Under the pieces are notes generated by a model. That model ran no database searches, was not told the DNA's origin, and saw only the letters and a list, made by a program, of their open reading frames with translations. The translations under genes and the position numbers were made by a program. Positions 1 to 10,329 of a stretch of 64,000 bases of DNA are shown piece after piece (position 1 is the first letter of the stretch; each line of letters opens with the position of its first letter). The stretch covers positions 54,924-118,923 of the forward strand of contig JAKCVP010000408.1 of assembly GCA_023512835.1 (NCBI GenBank), in the 5' to 3' direction. This DNA is from Taxillus chinensis (lineage: Eukaryota > Streptophyta > Magnoliopsida > Santalales > Loranthaceae).

Positions 1-2
1 AC

Positions 3-266
3 TTGTATCATGGACACTGGCTAGAGCCTTTTTACCACTTGAGCGCCACCAAGGAGCTGAACACATGTTTTATCCACTTCATCAACGTGGGTAGGTGGTT
101 TGGTTTACTGAATGAAAAGGATCTGAGACCCATGCAGCCACTCATCGATATCTGGGATCGCAAGGAATTGCTCTGCAAGGCGAACGGTGGTCAGGCCGAG
201 AGCTCGAGTTCGACGCCCATAGCTAGCGCACCACTTGCCGCACAACCTCAGGCTGCGGCTGCGTAG
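3..266 (+). CDS. 3' end of an unrecognised protein-coding gene (partial)
   Basis: The reading frame is open from the left edge of the window and stops with TAG at 264-266, so only the C-terminal 87 residues are visible. The first part is rich in aromatic residues (WLEPFYHLS, FIHFINVGRWFGLL, PLIDIWDRKELL) and looks like a folded domain. The last 20 or so residues are a Ser/Ala/Pro/Gln tail that looks disordered. I do not recognise the family. The open left boundary and normal amino-acid composition support a real terminal exon. The true exon start lies outside the window or at an acceptor that cannot be judged here. Confidence 0.6.
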   Translation: MYHGHWLEPFYHLSATKELNTCFIHFINVGRWFGLLNEKDLRPMQPLIDIWDRKELLCKANGGQAESSSSTPIASAPLAAQPQAAAA

Positions 267-1095
267 GAGCGCAACAGATTGTGAGGAGCACATGCGGCGA
301 AGTAGTCCGACTTCATGGATTTATGCTAGCTTAACCCGAGCCGGGCTAAGATGAGCCAAGATGGTGTAAATGGAGGGTATGTGTGGCATATTAAGGCGCA
401 TTGCATGGGTCCGGATCTTAAGCGCTGGCTGGCGCAGCTGCCTGGACCGCTACCCTGGTCATTACCTTGGTCCTGAATAAAAGCTTTTTCAGACTAACCT
501 CTGAGGAAGCACGTGAAATGGCAGTTCGCTTATGTAATGCTAGGAGGAACAATGTCTTCCGATCAGGTCAGTATCAAGCTTCTTCATGCGTGGTTTGATG
601 CTAGCATTTTCGTTCTGACGTGCATGGATTACGGGTACTGCTTAGAGCATCCGAGGCAATCTGGCATTCCAATTCCTGTACATAGCCATTGCACTACGTA
701 CCTACTAGGCGACCCAAAGTTGTTAGCTGGACCTGATGTGTCATCCTTTGCTCACCAGAAACTAGATAGGATATTCGGCATACACGACAACGGACCTAGG
801 GCGGTGAAGATAAAGTGTTGCATCAGCCAGATGCGCTATTCTGATAGCTTGAGACGAGAATAATCGATGAGAATCGGAACCTTCGCAGGATTCCAATACT
901 CGCATTGGTCTGTTCCGATCCGTAGTCGTTGAGATCGGACTTCCGTGCCAAGTGCAACTCGTACTGATGCGACTCCACCTTGCATTTGATGAGAAGGTCT
1001 TGTCGAGCAGTCGACGTATATGAAGACCTCAAGCATCAATCACCTCCATTCCAATACGCTGCATTGCAACCCTCCAGACATCAGCAACACCAAGT
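267..1095. other. Intergenic region without a supported gene
   Basis: The region holds the 3' flank of the left gene and the presumed promoter of the small secreted peptide gene. A 116-codon frame runs through 513-863 but opens with GTG, has no recognisable domain and no good start context. I do not call it a gene. A pyrimidine and CAAC-rich leader lies just upstream of 1096. Confidence 0.5.
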
Positions 1096-1304
1096 ATGCA
1101 GATCAATGCATCCGTAGTCCTGGGGCTCATGGCGCTCATTGTGTCGGCATCCGCTTCAACTCAACTGACTGTATGTAACTTGCATCTCCATAGAGGCGTC
1201 TGCTTACAATTTGACGCCGAAAGTGCAACAGGATACCTTGCGGGCAGGCGGAGTGTCCTCGGAGTTGTGCAGGAGGTTGTGGGGGTATTTTTTGCAAACC
1301 TTGA
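1096..1304 (+). CDS. Small cysteine-rich secreted peptide, two exons (effector or antimicrobial-like)
   Basis: Proposed exons are 1096-1170 and 1224-1304, giving 51 residues. Exon 1 encodes a classical signal peptide (MQINASVVLGLMALIVSASA) with a hydrophobic core and an Ala/Ser cleavage region. A GTATGT donor at 1171 and an AAG acceptor ending at 1223 bound a 53-nt intron with CTTAC and TTGAC branch-like sites. The spliced frame gives a mature tail of about 30 residues with six cysteines spaced C-X4-C-X4-C-X3-C-X3-C-X4-C, rich in Gly and Pro, followed by Lys-Pro and a TGA stop. An alternative CAG acceptor at 1231 removes every cysteine from the mature part. The unspliced frame gives a longer product without this pattern. 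An even number of evenly spaced cysteines after a signal peptide is typical of disulfide-stabilised fungal secreted peptides. The splice choice and function are inferred, and no family is recognised. Confidence 0.5.
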
Positions 1305-3101
1305 AGAGAGCGACGGTGCGCTTTGTTGCCTTCCCTACGCTGCACACCCATCTTGGTACATGAAGTTTTTTTGCATCGAGTCTGGTCTAGAAACCAACTA
1401 AGCATACTTGTCTTTGAAGAGATTTAGGAGAATTGAATGTGCGAGTTACATAGTGTCTTGTTGTGTCGATGCGAAATAGGTCTTAATGGAGTACATTCTG
1501 CCACCCTGGCTTGGCCTGCTTGAGACTTCACTTTGCTTGATAGACACGATAGTTTGAGCGTATGCCCGTGGCGGCTGCGTGATATGCCGATGCTCTTAAA
1601 TATGTCATGCCGAATGGAGACGTGATATCACTGTCCACGGTAGATCATGCTTGAAGCATCTAACACGTGACGCACGGCTTGGGAGCAAAAGGAGTTAATC
1701 GCAGTGAGCGGACCAGGGTCTCCTTAAGTCTGGTATCGAGCACTAAGTTGTACTTACGAGAGGGCTCCGCCAATACTGACAGTAAAGGCGACGAGACGAA
1801 GCGGTGTAGAAAAGCTTGCGGTTGCCTTCCCCTCACAATTCTCTCATGTTCTTACAAACTCTGCAACGACCGTACTAGGCTGCTAGAAGACCCCCAGCGT
1901 AGTGATCAGATTCAGGTGTAATCAGTGGACGAGTTTGGGCGTGGTACTCTGCCATCTGCACCATTCCAATGTGGATTGAGGCGCAACTCTAATCTCATGT
2001 ATCAGGCCTAGCAACGCTGTCCTAGAGTGCTTCTACTCTCATTCGATGCGAGACTTCCAGGGAAGTCTTCAGGAATTTCCTTCTCTGAGCTCTAGGCAGC
2101 TGCGAGCGGTGGTCACCAGCAAAGGACAAATGGATGACTGCGATCAGCACAATCGAGAAGGCTCGTGGTGGACGATCGGATCTGGGGTCACCAGTACATC
2201 GAGGGACATGTAAGTAGCACCAAGCATGCTAGGCTTCCCGCTGCAAGCGATCTATGCATGACATGGACCTTGAGATGTGCAGCAAAGTCGCTCTGTGCCA
2301 TTGGTTGAGTGGAGGAGATGCGATGACATGAATGGCCGCAGATGCAGTACGGCGGCTTAAAACGCACCGGAAACGGCGTCAAATGCGGGCCGACGAGCCC
2401 TCATGTCGCTGACCGATACGATGCGCCGTCCAAAAATACATCACCACGCCAATTGGGCAGCATAGTCACTGTATGCATGTTCCTCTTCTGCCAGCAGGCT
2501 CGAGGGGCGAAGGGGCATGCGCGAATGCTAGGACATCATATGACAGCAGCGCACGAGCAAACTTACCCGGGGTGACGCCTGACCTCGTAGAGTGCCGGCA
2601 GCAAATAGAAGCAGGCACGTTGCACTACAAAACCCTACGCTGTCGATCGGCCTGCCGTAGCCAAGCTTGGGGCCGCCGCCTTTTCCTGTGCGAAATTTCC
2701 CCAGACACCTCACCTCCTCCTTCTCTTCCCTCTCTACATCTGTCCCTAGAGACACCTCGCACTCCCCACCTCCTCCGTCCAAAGCATCTCATAGTCGCCA
2801 GACATTCTTTGGCGACCCTCCGAATCAATCATAATTCTCACGCATTCACTTATGGGCTCCTCTTCCGACATCTCCTCAACATCTACCTATGCTTGCGGCT
2901 TCGCTCGTCTCCCAGGACTAGACTGCCCTTGCGGCCTTCTCCGCGCCGACAACAGCTTCCCAATCGTTGTTTGGCTATTGGCGCGAGGTCCGCCTTGAAA
3001 GGTGGACGAAAACCTAGTCAGGTCGCATCTGAAATAGCTTGTGGCTTGCATCAGCACAATATATCACACTCCTCCTTGCCCGCGCTTGGACGCATCCAAA
3101 G
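1305..3101. other. Long intergenic region and leader of the AGC kinase gene
   Basis: About 1.8 kb without a supported gene. Several frames of 60-80 codons exist (for example 1667-1921) but lack start context, domains or consistent codon use. From about 2700 the sequence becomes pyrimidine-rich (CTCCTCC/TCTTC tracts), as expected of a fungal core promoter and 5' leader for the gene starting at 3102. A long frame through 2473-3105 overlaps that start in another phase and is Arg/Leu/Pro-rich, so I treat it as chance. Confidence 0.5.
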
Positions 3102-4682
3102 ATGAACAACAACGTACAAAATGTCGCTGGTCCGCTGGCAAGAGAAGGTGCAAAGGCGCGCCGTAAGAAGAAGCGTGCCATGAAGCCTGCCGACCCGGCC
3201 GCCAAGGTCATCAAGGGCTTCGAGACCCCCGTTACCTCCGGAGCCGAAGAGGACTCTGACGTCTCCAGGCTGAGCACGCCCCTTTTGGCAGGCTTGAAGA
3301 CTCCAATCACTGCCGCCTGTAGTCCAGATGTCCGGCCATCCGCCTTGACCCGCGCCATCAGTCTGCTCAAACTCAGAGATGAGAGCCCCGACCGCGATGG
3401 GGACTCCACGCGCCGCCCGTCCCTGGTCAGCCAAGGCTCCGACCGTAGTACGACCAGCAACTTGTCCCGCGTGGAGACGCAAGGATCGACGCACTGCGAG
3501 ACCTATGAGGTTCCCCTGGAGCACGATTTCATGTCACCCGATGTGGAGCCAAAGCCAGACTTCGGCATCCCCGAAGGAGGACTCCGTAGAAACTCTCCGC
3601 ATCGAAAGATGACCGCTGAAGACTTTGAGCCCTTGAAGTGCCTGGGAAAGGGTGCGTACGGAACGGTGCTCCTGGTCAAGCAGCACTCCACTGGTCGTTT
3701 ATTCGCTCAAAAGCAGCTCAAAAAGGCGACCGTCACAGTTCACAAACACCTGGTCGAGATGACAAAGAGTGAGCGCCAAATCCTCGAGAGCGTGAATCGT
3801 CATCCTTTCGTTGTCAAGCTCTTTTACGCCTTTCAGGATCACTCTAAGCTGTATCTCATCCTCGAATATGCGCAAGGCGGCGAGCTGTTCACCCACTTGG
3901 CCCAGGAGCGCATGTTCAGCGAGGAAGTATCGGCGTTTTACATGGCTGAAATGGTCCTCGCCCTTGATCACCTGCATCGCAACCTGGGCGTTGTCTATCG
4001 CGATCTCAAACCAGAGAATTGTCTTTTGGATGCCGAGGGTCACTTGCTCCTGACCGACTTTGGCTTGTCAAAGGTTGCTTTGAACGAGGAGTCTGGCGAG
4101 ACGAAGAAGTGCGATTCAATGGGCATCGGCACTATTGATTACATGGCGCCCGAGATTGTGCAGGGCAAGCCGTATGACGCGGCTGTCGACTGGTGGTCTT
4201 TGGGAGCATTGGGGTTCGATCTACTTACTGGCGCGCCTCCCTTTGCCAGCAGCAACCACGCAAAGACGCAGCAGAAGATTGTGCACGGCAAGCCCACCAT
4301 GCCTTATTATCTTGGTCCCGACTCCAAGGATATCTTGACACGCCTGCTACGCAAGGAGCCGAGAAAGCGACTTGGCGGCAACATGCCAAAGGACCTGCAG
4401 ATTATCAAGGCTCACCGATTTTTCCGTCGAATTGACTGGAAAAAGCTGGAGAAGCGCGAGCTGGAGGCTCCCATCCAGCCAATCATTACTGATCCTGAAG
4501 AGGCGGAGAACTTTGCGAGGGAGTTTACGGACCTTGCCATGAGCCCTGTTGACACGCGCTTTGGGCTTTCTGACAAGGTCTCGGGAGCTTCGGTCGATGG
4601 TATTGGGGAAAACCCCTTTGGTGGCTTCAGCTACGTCGCAAGCAATTCGCTGCTGGAGACGTCTATGCTTAACGCGTTCTGA
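3102..4682 (+). CDS. psk1: AGC-family Ser/Thr kinase, S6K/Psk1-like
   Basis: Intronless, 526 residues. The start at 3102 is preceded by CCAAAG; the frame is open upstream but starts no better. The first 170 or so residues are disordered and Ser/Pro-rich. The kinase domain begins near residue 175. The Gly loop is GKGAYGTV (183-189), the ATP-binding Lys is 204 in FAQKQLKK, the catalytic loop is YRDLKPEN (299-306) and DFG is at 319-321. The AGC extension carries a turn-motif-like SPVDT and a C-terminal hydrophobic motif FGGFSY (506-511, candidate phospho-Ser510), as in S6 kinases that act downstream of TORC1. This supports Psk1 (fission yeast) or Ypk3 (budding yeast) orthology, inferred from domain order. 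One oddity is that the activation loop reads DSMGIGTIDYMAPE, one residue longer between the candidate phospho-Ser and the GT than the usual TFCGT arrangement. Confidence 0.85.
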   Translation: MNNNVQNVAGPLAREGAKARRKKKRAMKPADPAAKVIKGFETPVTSGAEEDSDVSRLSTPLLAGLKTPITAACSPDVRPSALTRAISLLKLRDESPDRDGDSTRRPSLVSQGSDRSTTSNLSRVETQGSTHCETYEVPLEHDFMSPDVEPKPDFGIPEGGLRRNSPHRKMTAEDFEPLKCLGKGAYGTVLLVKQHSTGRLFAQKQLKKATVTVHKHLVEMTKSERQILESVNRHPFVVKLFYAFQDHSKLYLILEYAQGGELFTHLAQERMFSEEVSAFYMAEMVLALDHLHRNLGVVYRDLKPENCLLDAEGHLLLTDFGLSKVALNEESGETKKCDSMGIGTIDYMAPEIVQGKPYDAAVDWWSLGALGFDLLTGAPPFASSNHAKTQQKIVHGKPTMPYYLGPDSKDILTRLLRKEPRKRLGGNMPKDLQIIKAHRFFRRIDWKKLEKRELEAPIQPIITDPEEAENFAREFTDLAMSPVDTRFGLSDKVSGASVDGIGENPFGGFSYVASNSLLETSMLNAF

Positions 4683-5308
4683 CTTTGTTTGTTTGCCCTG
4701 CCTGAGAGATCATATACACAGCTTCGTCATCGCTGCCATCTATTTTTCTGCTCATCACACTTGGGTTTAATGCATTGCTTGGGAAAGTCACATCTGCTGC
4801 ACCTGTAGCTTTCCGGCGTTATCCTTCCCGCGAACTTCTTCTTCTCATTCTCCTTTGGCAAGATCTTGACGATTCATTGATTCTCACATCGGCCAGGTGA
4901 CCGAATGAGCTAGTTTGCATCTACTTTGCTGGGTCAAGCAGACCTTTGCTCTCCTCTGTTTGTTTCTAGACGATGGTGAGGGTCATCTTCGGAGGGGGCC
5001 AGCAGGTCGGGGCTACTTTTTGCCGAGCTGTCAAAGCGTCCCGGGCGTCCTCCTGACATCCGGAACAGTACAGACAGTAGCTCCCGTCCTCCAGACTTTG
5101 CGATTTACTGCGTTGCGCTCTGACCTCTGCGCCTTCGTTCGCTCTTCTGACAACTGCTCCCTCCCCGCCACCTCGCTCTTCCATCGAGCACTATCTTTCA
5201 TTTTCAGTCTCGGACTTTGTGAGGTAAATACTTTGTCGCAACATCACAACCTCAGCCTAGCTGCCTCGCGTAGCTATCCGCGACGCTCCTCTCAACTTGT
5301 CCGCTACA
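4683..5308. other. Intergenic region and promoter/leader of the RRM gene
   Basis: Holds the 3' flank of the kinase gene and, from about 5090, a pyrimidine-rich leader (TCTTCC and TTCATTTTCAG tracts) running into the start at 5309. The TTTTCAG near 5206 could be an acceptor of a leader intron, but no donor stands out. No coding frame is supported. Confidence 0.4.
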
Positions 5309-6672
5309 ATGGCAGGAGGTAACACAGTAAAGGGCAACGATGTCGCAGCCACTTTTACATCGATGGTCGAAGCCGGTAAGTTTGCTCCTCATCTTCGTGT
5401 CTGTCCCTCGCAAGATGCAAATCACAAAGCACAAAGTACATCACCGACTAACAATCACTCGCAGATCGTCAAAAGCGCAAAGCAGAACAGCTAGCCAACT
5501 CCATCTTCGGCCGCAAGCAAAACAATAGCAGGAATCAGAACCAGAACAAGTCAGCAGGTAGTCTGGCCTCGCGCATCGGCGTGAACAAAGTACGCAGCTC
5601 CCGCACCCGCACACACAACTTCTCGCGCTCGTTCCCACGCGCACGTACTAACATCTACGCCCACCAGCGCTCCTCCTCCGCTTACCCGGGCCCCAGTAAC
5701 CCACGCGACACGCACAAGAACCCCTCTGGCGCCGCAGCGCGACTAAGTCTAGGCAATCGCCGCACAGCCTCCGCTCCACGCCTCGACAAATCCCAGCGTC
5801 TGTCCGCCGCCCTCCAACGCGAGTCCTTTACCAATGGCGCGAGCGCAAACTTCCACGTCCGCAACGCATCCGCACAACAGCAGCAAGTAGGCCAAATGTC
5901 CATTCGCGGCATCGCGAGCCACACCGAGGGTCCCACCATCGTCATGGCGTCCAACTTTGCGCCCGGCACCACGGCGGCGGATATCGAGTCTGCGATGCAG
6001 CCTATTGGGGGCGCGGTGCATAATTGCCGTATTTTGTCGCCGCGGCCTACGGTGCTGGCTGAGATTGAATTCGAGACGAGGGCTGGCGCGGAGAATGTGG
6101 TTAATACGTTTAACAATCAGATTGCGGACGGGAGGGTGTTGTACGTTTATATCAAGCAGGGTGGGCCTACGCCTCTCTTGGGCGTCGGCGGGGGTCAAGG
6201 CGCGAGTATTAAGAATACCGCTGCTAATGCTGCTAATGCTGCTGCTGCGCCGACACCGGCGGCAGTCACGATGAGTGGTGCGGTGGAGACGAGCAGTGCA
6301 GGTGCAGCGGCAACAGACGCTGACGTGGACATGGACGTCGATCCCGAGCCAGTCTCTCGACAGAGCGAGCGACGAGAGGAGTTCAAAGCGCCCCGTGACG
6401 AGGGCAGGCTGAAGCAAGATGACTACTACGTCGACACCACGGGGGACGCACACTATCAAGACGGACGCTATGGATTTGCAGAGACGACGGAGGAGCGAGG
6501 CCGCGAGGCACGTCGGTACGCAGAAGATGAACGAAGGTACGATGAGCGACGGGGCGGACGGGATGATCGCGGGTATGGATATGGAGGTGGTGGAGGCGGA
6601 TGGGGTGGTTCTTCACGAGGATACGGTCGTGCACGGGGCCGCGGCGGTGGCGGTGGATGGCGTGGTCGATGA
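5309..6672 (+). CDS. RRM RNA-binding protein with RGG-rich C-terminus
   Basis: Exons are 5309-5375, 5465-5589 and 5668-6672, about 398 residues. Intron 1 (5376-5464) has GTAAGT and ends CTCGCAG. Intron 2 (5590-5667) has a GTACGC donor, a perfect TACTAAC branch site at 5646-5652 and a CAG acceptor; it is 78 nt with no in-frame stop. Residues from about 180 form an RRM-like fold (IVMASNFAPGTTAADIESAM as strand 1 and helix 1, then VLAEIEFETRAGAENVVNTF, then GRVLYVYIKQ). RNP1 is degenerate, closer to mRNA-export REF/Mlo3-type RRMs than to canonical ones. A low-complexity acidic linker (DADVDMDVDPEP) follows, then Arg/Asp/Tyr-rich and RGG/GGGG repeats at the C-terminus. Such proteins bind mRNA in the nucleus, but the specific role is unknown here. 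Confidence 0.75.
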
Positions 6673-7211
6673 GGCATGAATGTTCCTCTTTGGCTTTTTG
6701 AGGCCGTGACGACCTTCGCTGTTCACACTTCGCTGCGAAAGGCTTACAATGGAGCTTACAGCGTGTGACTGGCTCGCAGCGCGACGAGCAAGTGGCAAAG
6801 CGGACTCGCGAGCTAAAATTCCACCGACAAACGACCAGCCGAGTGGAAGATGCACGTGTTGGCTGCCCGGCTTCCTTTGCGCGATTGATGAATTCGCCCG
6901 CCTGCTGCAAGACGAATAAAGGAACGATGCATAGCAATGGCGTTTCTGGATAGACTGTGACTGAGCCGGCATCTTTGTTCCAAATACCGAGACACAGTTT
7001 AACAAAAGTAATGCACTACTGAAAGTCAAAGAGTACCTAACCTGCCTGCTTCACGCCTGTTTACTGACTTGACATTGCTCAGTGTCGATCGAATTTGAAA
7101 TTTTTCCTCCAACCCGCCACTTCGAAACCAATGACATCCTCTTAGGTACCTTATGTCAACACCAACCGCATCCTTCCAAATCAACACCCACCATGAACTC
7201 CCTGCTCTCCC
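6673..7211. other. Convergent 3' flanks, no gene seen
   Basis: Space between the end of the RRM gene (plus) and the end of BPL1 (minus). It contains an AATAAA-like signal at about 6915 (GACGAATAAAGG) that could serve the RRM gene, and a TTAGGTACCTTA palindrome-like motif near 7143. Short frames on both strands look random. Confidence 0.4.
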
Positions 7212-9514
7212 CTAAATCTTCCTCCGAATCAACCCCTTGAAGAAATCAAAACTATTCCCATCAGCCTGACACCCAATTTCCCTTCCCCCATTCTCTTCCA
7301 CAGCACGCAGTAATCCCCAATCAGTCGTAATCCCTCTAACTACCGCGCGCACCCCACCTTCCGTCTCCAGTGTGACGGGCTGGCCCGTGTGAAGCCAGTA
7401 CCTGTAGTACAGCGCTTCCAAATCGCCTGCGAACCCCTTGGTGCAGAACATATCGTACAGACGCGCGAAATTCGCAAGGATCGCAGGGAGGAGATTTTCC
7501 TGCGTGTATGGTCTTGCGTCATTAGACGTGTTGGTGGTGTTGGTGGATGAGTGTTGAAGTGCAGACAAGCACGCATTCAGCGATGTCGTTGGTGCGGCAT
7601 TCGACACGTTCAAGCCTATACCTACGATAAGTGTGTAATCACCGCCCGCGTACGACGAATTGACTAGTATGCCGCCAATCTTGACACATGCCGCGCGCAC
7701 ATCCTCTATCTTGCCTCCCTCCATCGCTGCGCGGAATTTCTCGTGCGCGGGGTCGAGAAGATATATGTCGTTGGGCCATTTCAGGCGCAGAGGCATGGAA
7801 CTGTAGATACTGCTCGCCGCGGCGGTCGACGCTGCGTCTGTTGCGTTTGGATTATAAAGACGTACTGCTTCTGCCACGGCCAGGGCGGCGAGATACTGGA
7901 TGAAGACGACGGGAGCTTGGAGGTTCAGGGTCAGGGGGTGCCGGATGATGAAGGAGAACATTAGGGAGCCGGCGGGGGAGATCCAGACGTTGCTTCCTCG
8001 GCCGCGGCCTGAGAGCTGTTGGGTTGCTGTTAATGTTGTGCCTGTTGGGAGGTGGGAGGTTATGTTGTGATTTCTATGCAATCGTTAGCCCCCTTCTCAC
8101 TTTTGCTTTTTGTATATCTTTTCGTTCCTGTCCGTAGTGATGGTGACAAATCAAAAGAGAGAGAAGGCAACGTACTTTTCGAGTAAAGTTGAGGTGCTGG
8201 TGACCGTTTCTCCGTACATTAGCATCTGGCCAATGCGAGTGCGTGGATGAGCCGCTTGATTCTCGTAGTATCTGAGAGCGTTAAAGTAAGATTCATGGTT
8301 GAAGAATGGTGTATCAGTCGGTAGGCCTTCAGTATGGGCTACCAGCGTCTTGATGACTTGATTAAAGTCTTGGAATTGTGTAGGGCTGCTCTCATCCTTT
8401 CTGATGTCGTCGTCCTTGGGCTTCAGAGACATCAAGATCTCAAGCGCGGCCTTGGTAAGAGCCGTCATTGACCACTTTGACTCGAGCGCAGGATGCAATT
8501 GGAAAAAGTCCTGGTCGCCTTTCAAGTACGTGTCGCCGTTGTGAATGGATGAGATTCCCTCAAGAGAGGCAGTGAGCTTCTCAACAGCGCCAATCTCAGC
8601 GCTCGAGATGTGTATCGCAGACAGCGATGGCGCTTCGTCATTGTTCTGATCTGATACTATGAGCCCAAGCTTCAGCAGACAAGCCTTCAGGAACGCTGCC
8701 CTGGATCGATCATGTTCCTTGAGGACGTCAACGACTTTGGGATCCATGCCCTCCGCATCCTTTGTGATGTTAATAGAAGCAAACTCTGGGTGTGGTCCGG
8801 TCAGTATGGCATTGCCCTCTCCCAGTTTGCAATATACGACGGCTGCGGCTCCCTCGCCTGAATCGATGTGGAGCTTCTCCGTGTATTCTGCGAGGACTTC
8901 TATGCCTCTGGAACTCAGTTTCGGGGCATCGACGAATACGGAACCGCCGTTGAAGTACGTCCGGAAAGTGTCAGGTAGAACGCCCGAGGATGGAAAGGCA
9001 GATTTGTTGACCTTGAGTTCTGCAGCTCTGGTCCCGATCTCGCTGTCATACTGAAAGCCTTTGAATGCAGAGCCTCTGGCAGTCCCTGGGAACAGCTCCA
9101 GCTCACGAGGCCCTATGACTTCCAGCTTGTCATCGCCAACTTCAAATTCGCATCGTCCAGATCCGTAGTAGCCTCCTGCGCAGAATCCAATGTATGAGCC
9201 GCCCATGTGGACATACTGGCGAATTCTGCGGTTACCTTCGCCGTTGAGAGCGCGACAGTAGCCGAGATCGCCTCCACCAGGGAAGACTATGAGAGAGCAT
9301 GTCGGGCCCCAGGGCTCCTTGATGATAGTTTCGGCGTTGATGGTTGAGACAGAGTAGTTGGGCGAAAGCAGTTTACGAAGAGAATACAAGCACTGCCGGG
9401 TCGACTGAGGACCAGCTCCGGTACCTACCTGATCGGTCAATGCTTGGTTTGCAGATCAAAAGTGCAATCTATCATACCGGTGTAGACCAGGACGTTGATG
9501 CGCTTGGTGGACAT
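7212..9514 (-). CDS. BPL1: Biotin--protein ligase (holocarboxylase synthetase)
   Basis: On the minus strand the exons are 9514-9478, 9424-8176 and 8073-7212, 715 residues. Intron 1 is 53 nt and intron 2 is 102 nt (GTACGT donor, ATAG acceptor). Both joins restore conserved text: VLVYT-GTGAGPQS and LLEK-NHNITSHLP. The N-terminal half is the glutamine-amidotransferase-like BPL_N domain of eukaryotic ligases (FPGGGDLGYCRALNGEG, GGSYIGFCAGGYYGS). The C-terminal half is the catalytic domain, with GRGRGSNVW (biotinyl-AMP binding loop), LKWPNDIYL and KIGGILVNSSY, and a small C-terminal SH3-like domain. The enzyme makes biotinyl-5'-AMP and transfers biotin to a Lys of acetyl-CoA carboxylase, pyruvate carboxylase and other carboxylases. 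Length is as expected for a fungal Bpl1. It diverges from COA4. Confidence 0.95.
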
Positions 9515-9608
9515 TTTGACCCTTCGCCCGTGATTGGCGTGGAGACCGGTATTTTCAAGTCGCCACCCTCTTCTTCTATCACTTCTTCCCGCCGAAACGC
9601 TTACAAGG
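9515..9608. promoter_or_regulatory. Very short shared promoter between BPL1 and COA4
   Basis: Only 94 bp separate the two divergent start codons, so the region must hold both leaders and any shared control sites. It contains a TTCTTCTATCACTTCTTCC pyrimidine run on the plus strand next to COA4. No TATA box is seen. Confidence 0.55.
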
Positions 9609-10026
9609 ATGGCTAGTGATACCACAAACGACCCGAAGACCCAACAGTCAGCACAGACTGCTGAGGACGACGATGAGCCGGATGAGTGGTACTTGTTGCA
9701 ATGCTGCTCCCGATGCCGGATGTAGAGCTGACACCGACGTAGGGACACAAGAATATACAGCACCGGCTGTTCAGGTAGGTCATAAATGATGTCTAATGAC
9801 TGACACCAAGCAATTCAATGCTGAAACACCGACAGATGAAAATATGAAGATGACAGACTGCTACTACGAGAAGCGAGACTGGAGAGCTTGTGCTGGAGAG
9901 GTAGGTAGCGTCCGCTTGAATCTTCGCAAGCAGTCGTACTGACGCTTTCGCCGCCAGATGAAGGCCTTCAGAGAATGCTGGAAGCGTCACGGAAACGACG
10001 ATAGGACAGCAACCAAAGACGCTTGA
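9609..10026 (+). CDS. COA4: Cytochrome c oxidase assembly factor COA4-like twin CX9C protein
   Basis: Four small exons (9609-9688, 9743-9774, 9836-9900, 9958-10026) encode 81 residues. The introns are 54, 61 and 57 nt, all GT-AG, and each join restores a continuous domain: DEPDEW-DTRIYSTGCS-DENMKMTDCYYEK... and ACAGE-MKAFREC. The core has C-X9-C (from CYYEKRDWRAC) followed at once by C-X9-C (CAGEMKAFREC), preceded by an acidic stretch and a TGC motif, as in COA4 (CHCHD8/Cmc3). Such proteins are imported into the mitochondrial intermembrane space by Mia40 and assist complex IV assembly. The symbol is assigned from the DWRxC...AFxxC signature. Another small CHCH factor is the alternative. Confidence 0.85.
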
Positions 10027-10329
10027 GCGATTGCTTGAGTGCCTTCCTCAAGTGCAGAAGGACTTAAAAGTGACTGCACCCGGGTCCAGCTAGCGCGAAG
10101 GCAGGCGCGCACGGCGCGTCTCCCGCGTCTGACCTCATGCCATGAATCTTCACCACCAACTACCTACCGATGCAACAAACATTCTAAACACATCTCACTG
10201 CGTTCCCCTTGTTTCTTGCGAGCACCCACCTCTTGTTGTAGTGTATGTAGAGGTAGTTTGACCCCTGTCCATTTACCCAAATTTGAACTCCTTCCCTCTT
10301 CCACGAAGCTCCTGGCCATCCTATCTACA
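10027..10329. other. Promoter region of MGM101
   Basis: 303 bp between the COA4 stop and the MGM101 start. It holds a pyrimidine and CTCTTCC-rich leader close to the start. No gene is seen. Confidence 0.4.

Noticed and set aside
2473..3105. A 210-codon plus frame before the AGC kinase
   Set aside because: Arg/Leu/Pro-rich translation of a pyrimidine-rich promoter, out of phase with and overlapping the kinase start.
5749..6459. Long minus-strand frames opposite the RRM gene (also 5682-6116, 6383-6937)
   Set aside because: They mirror the GC-rich, Gly/Ala-coding plus-strand gene, lack domains and have poor starts.
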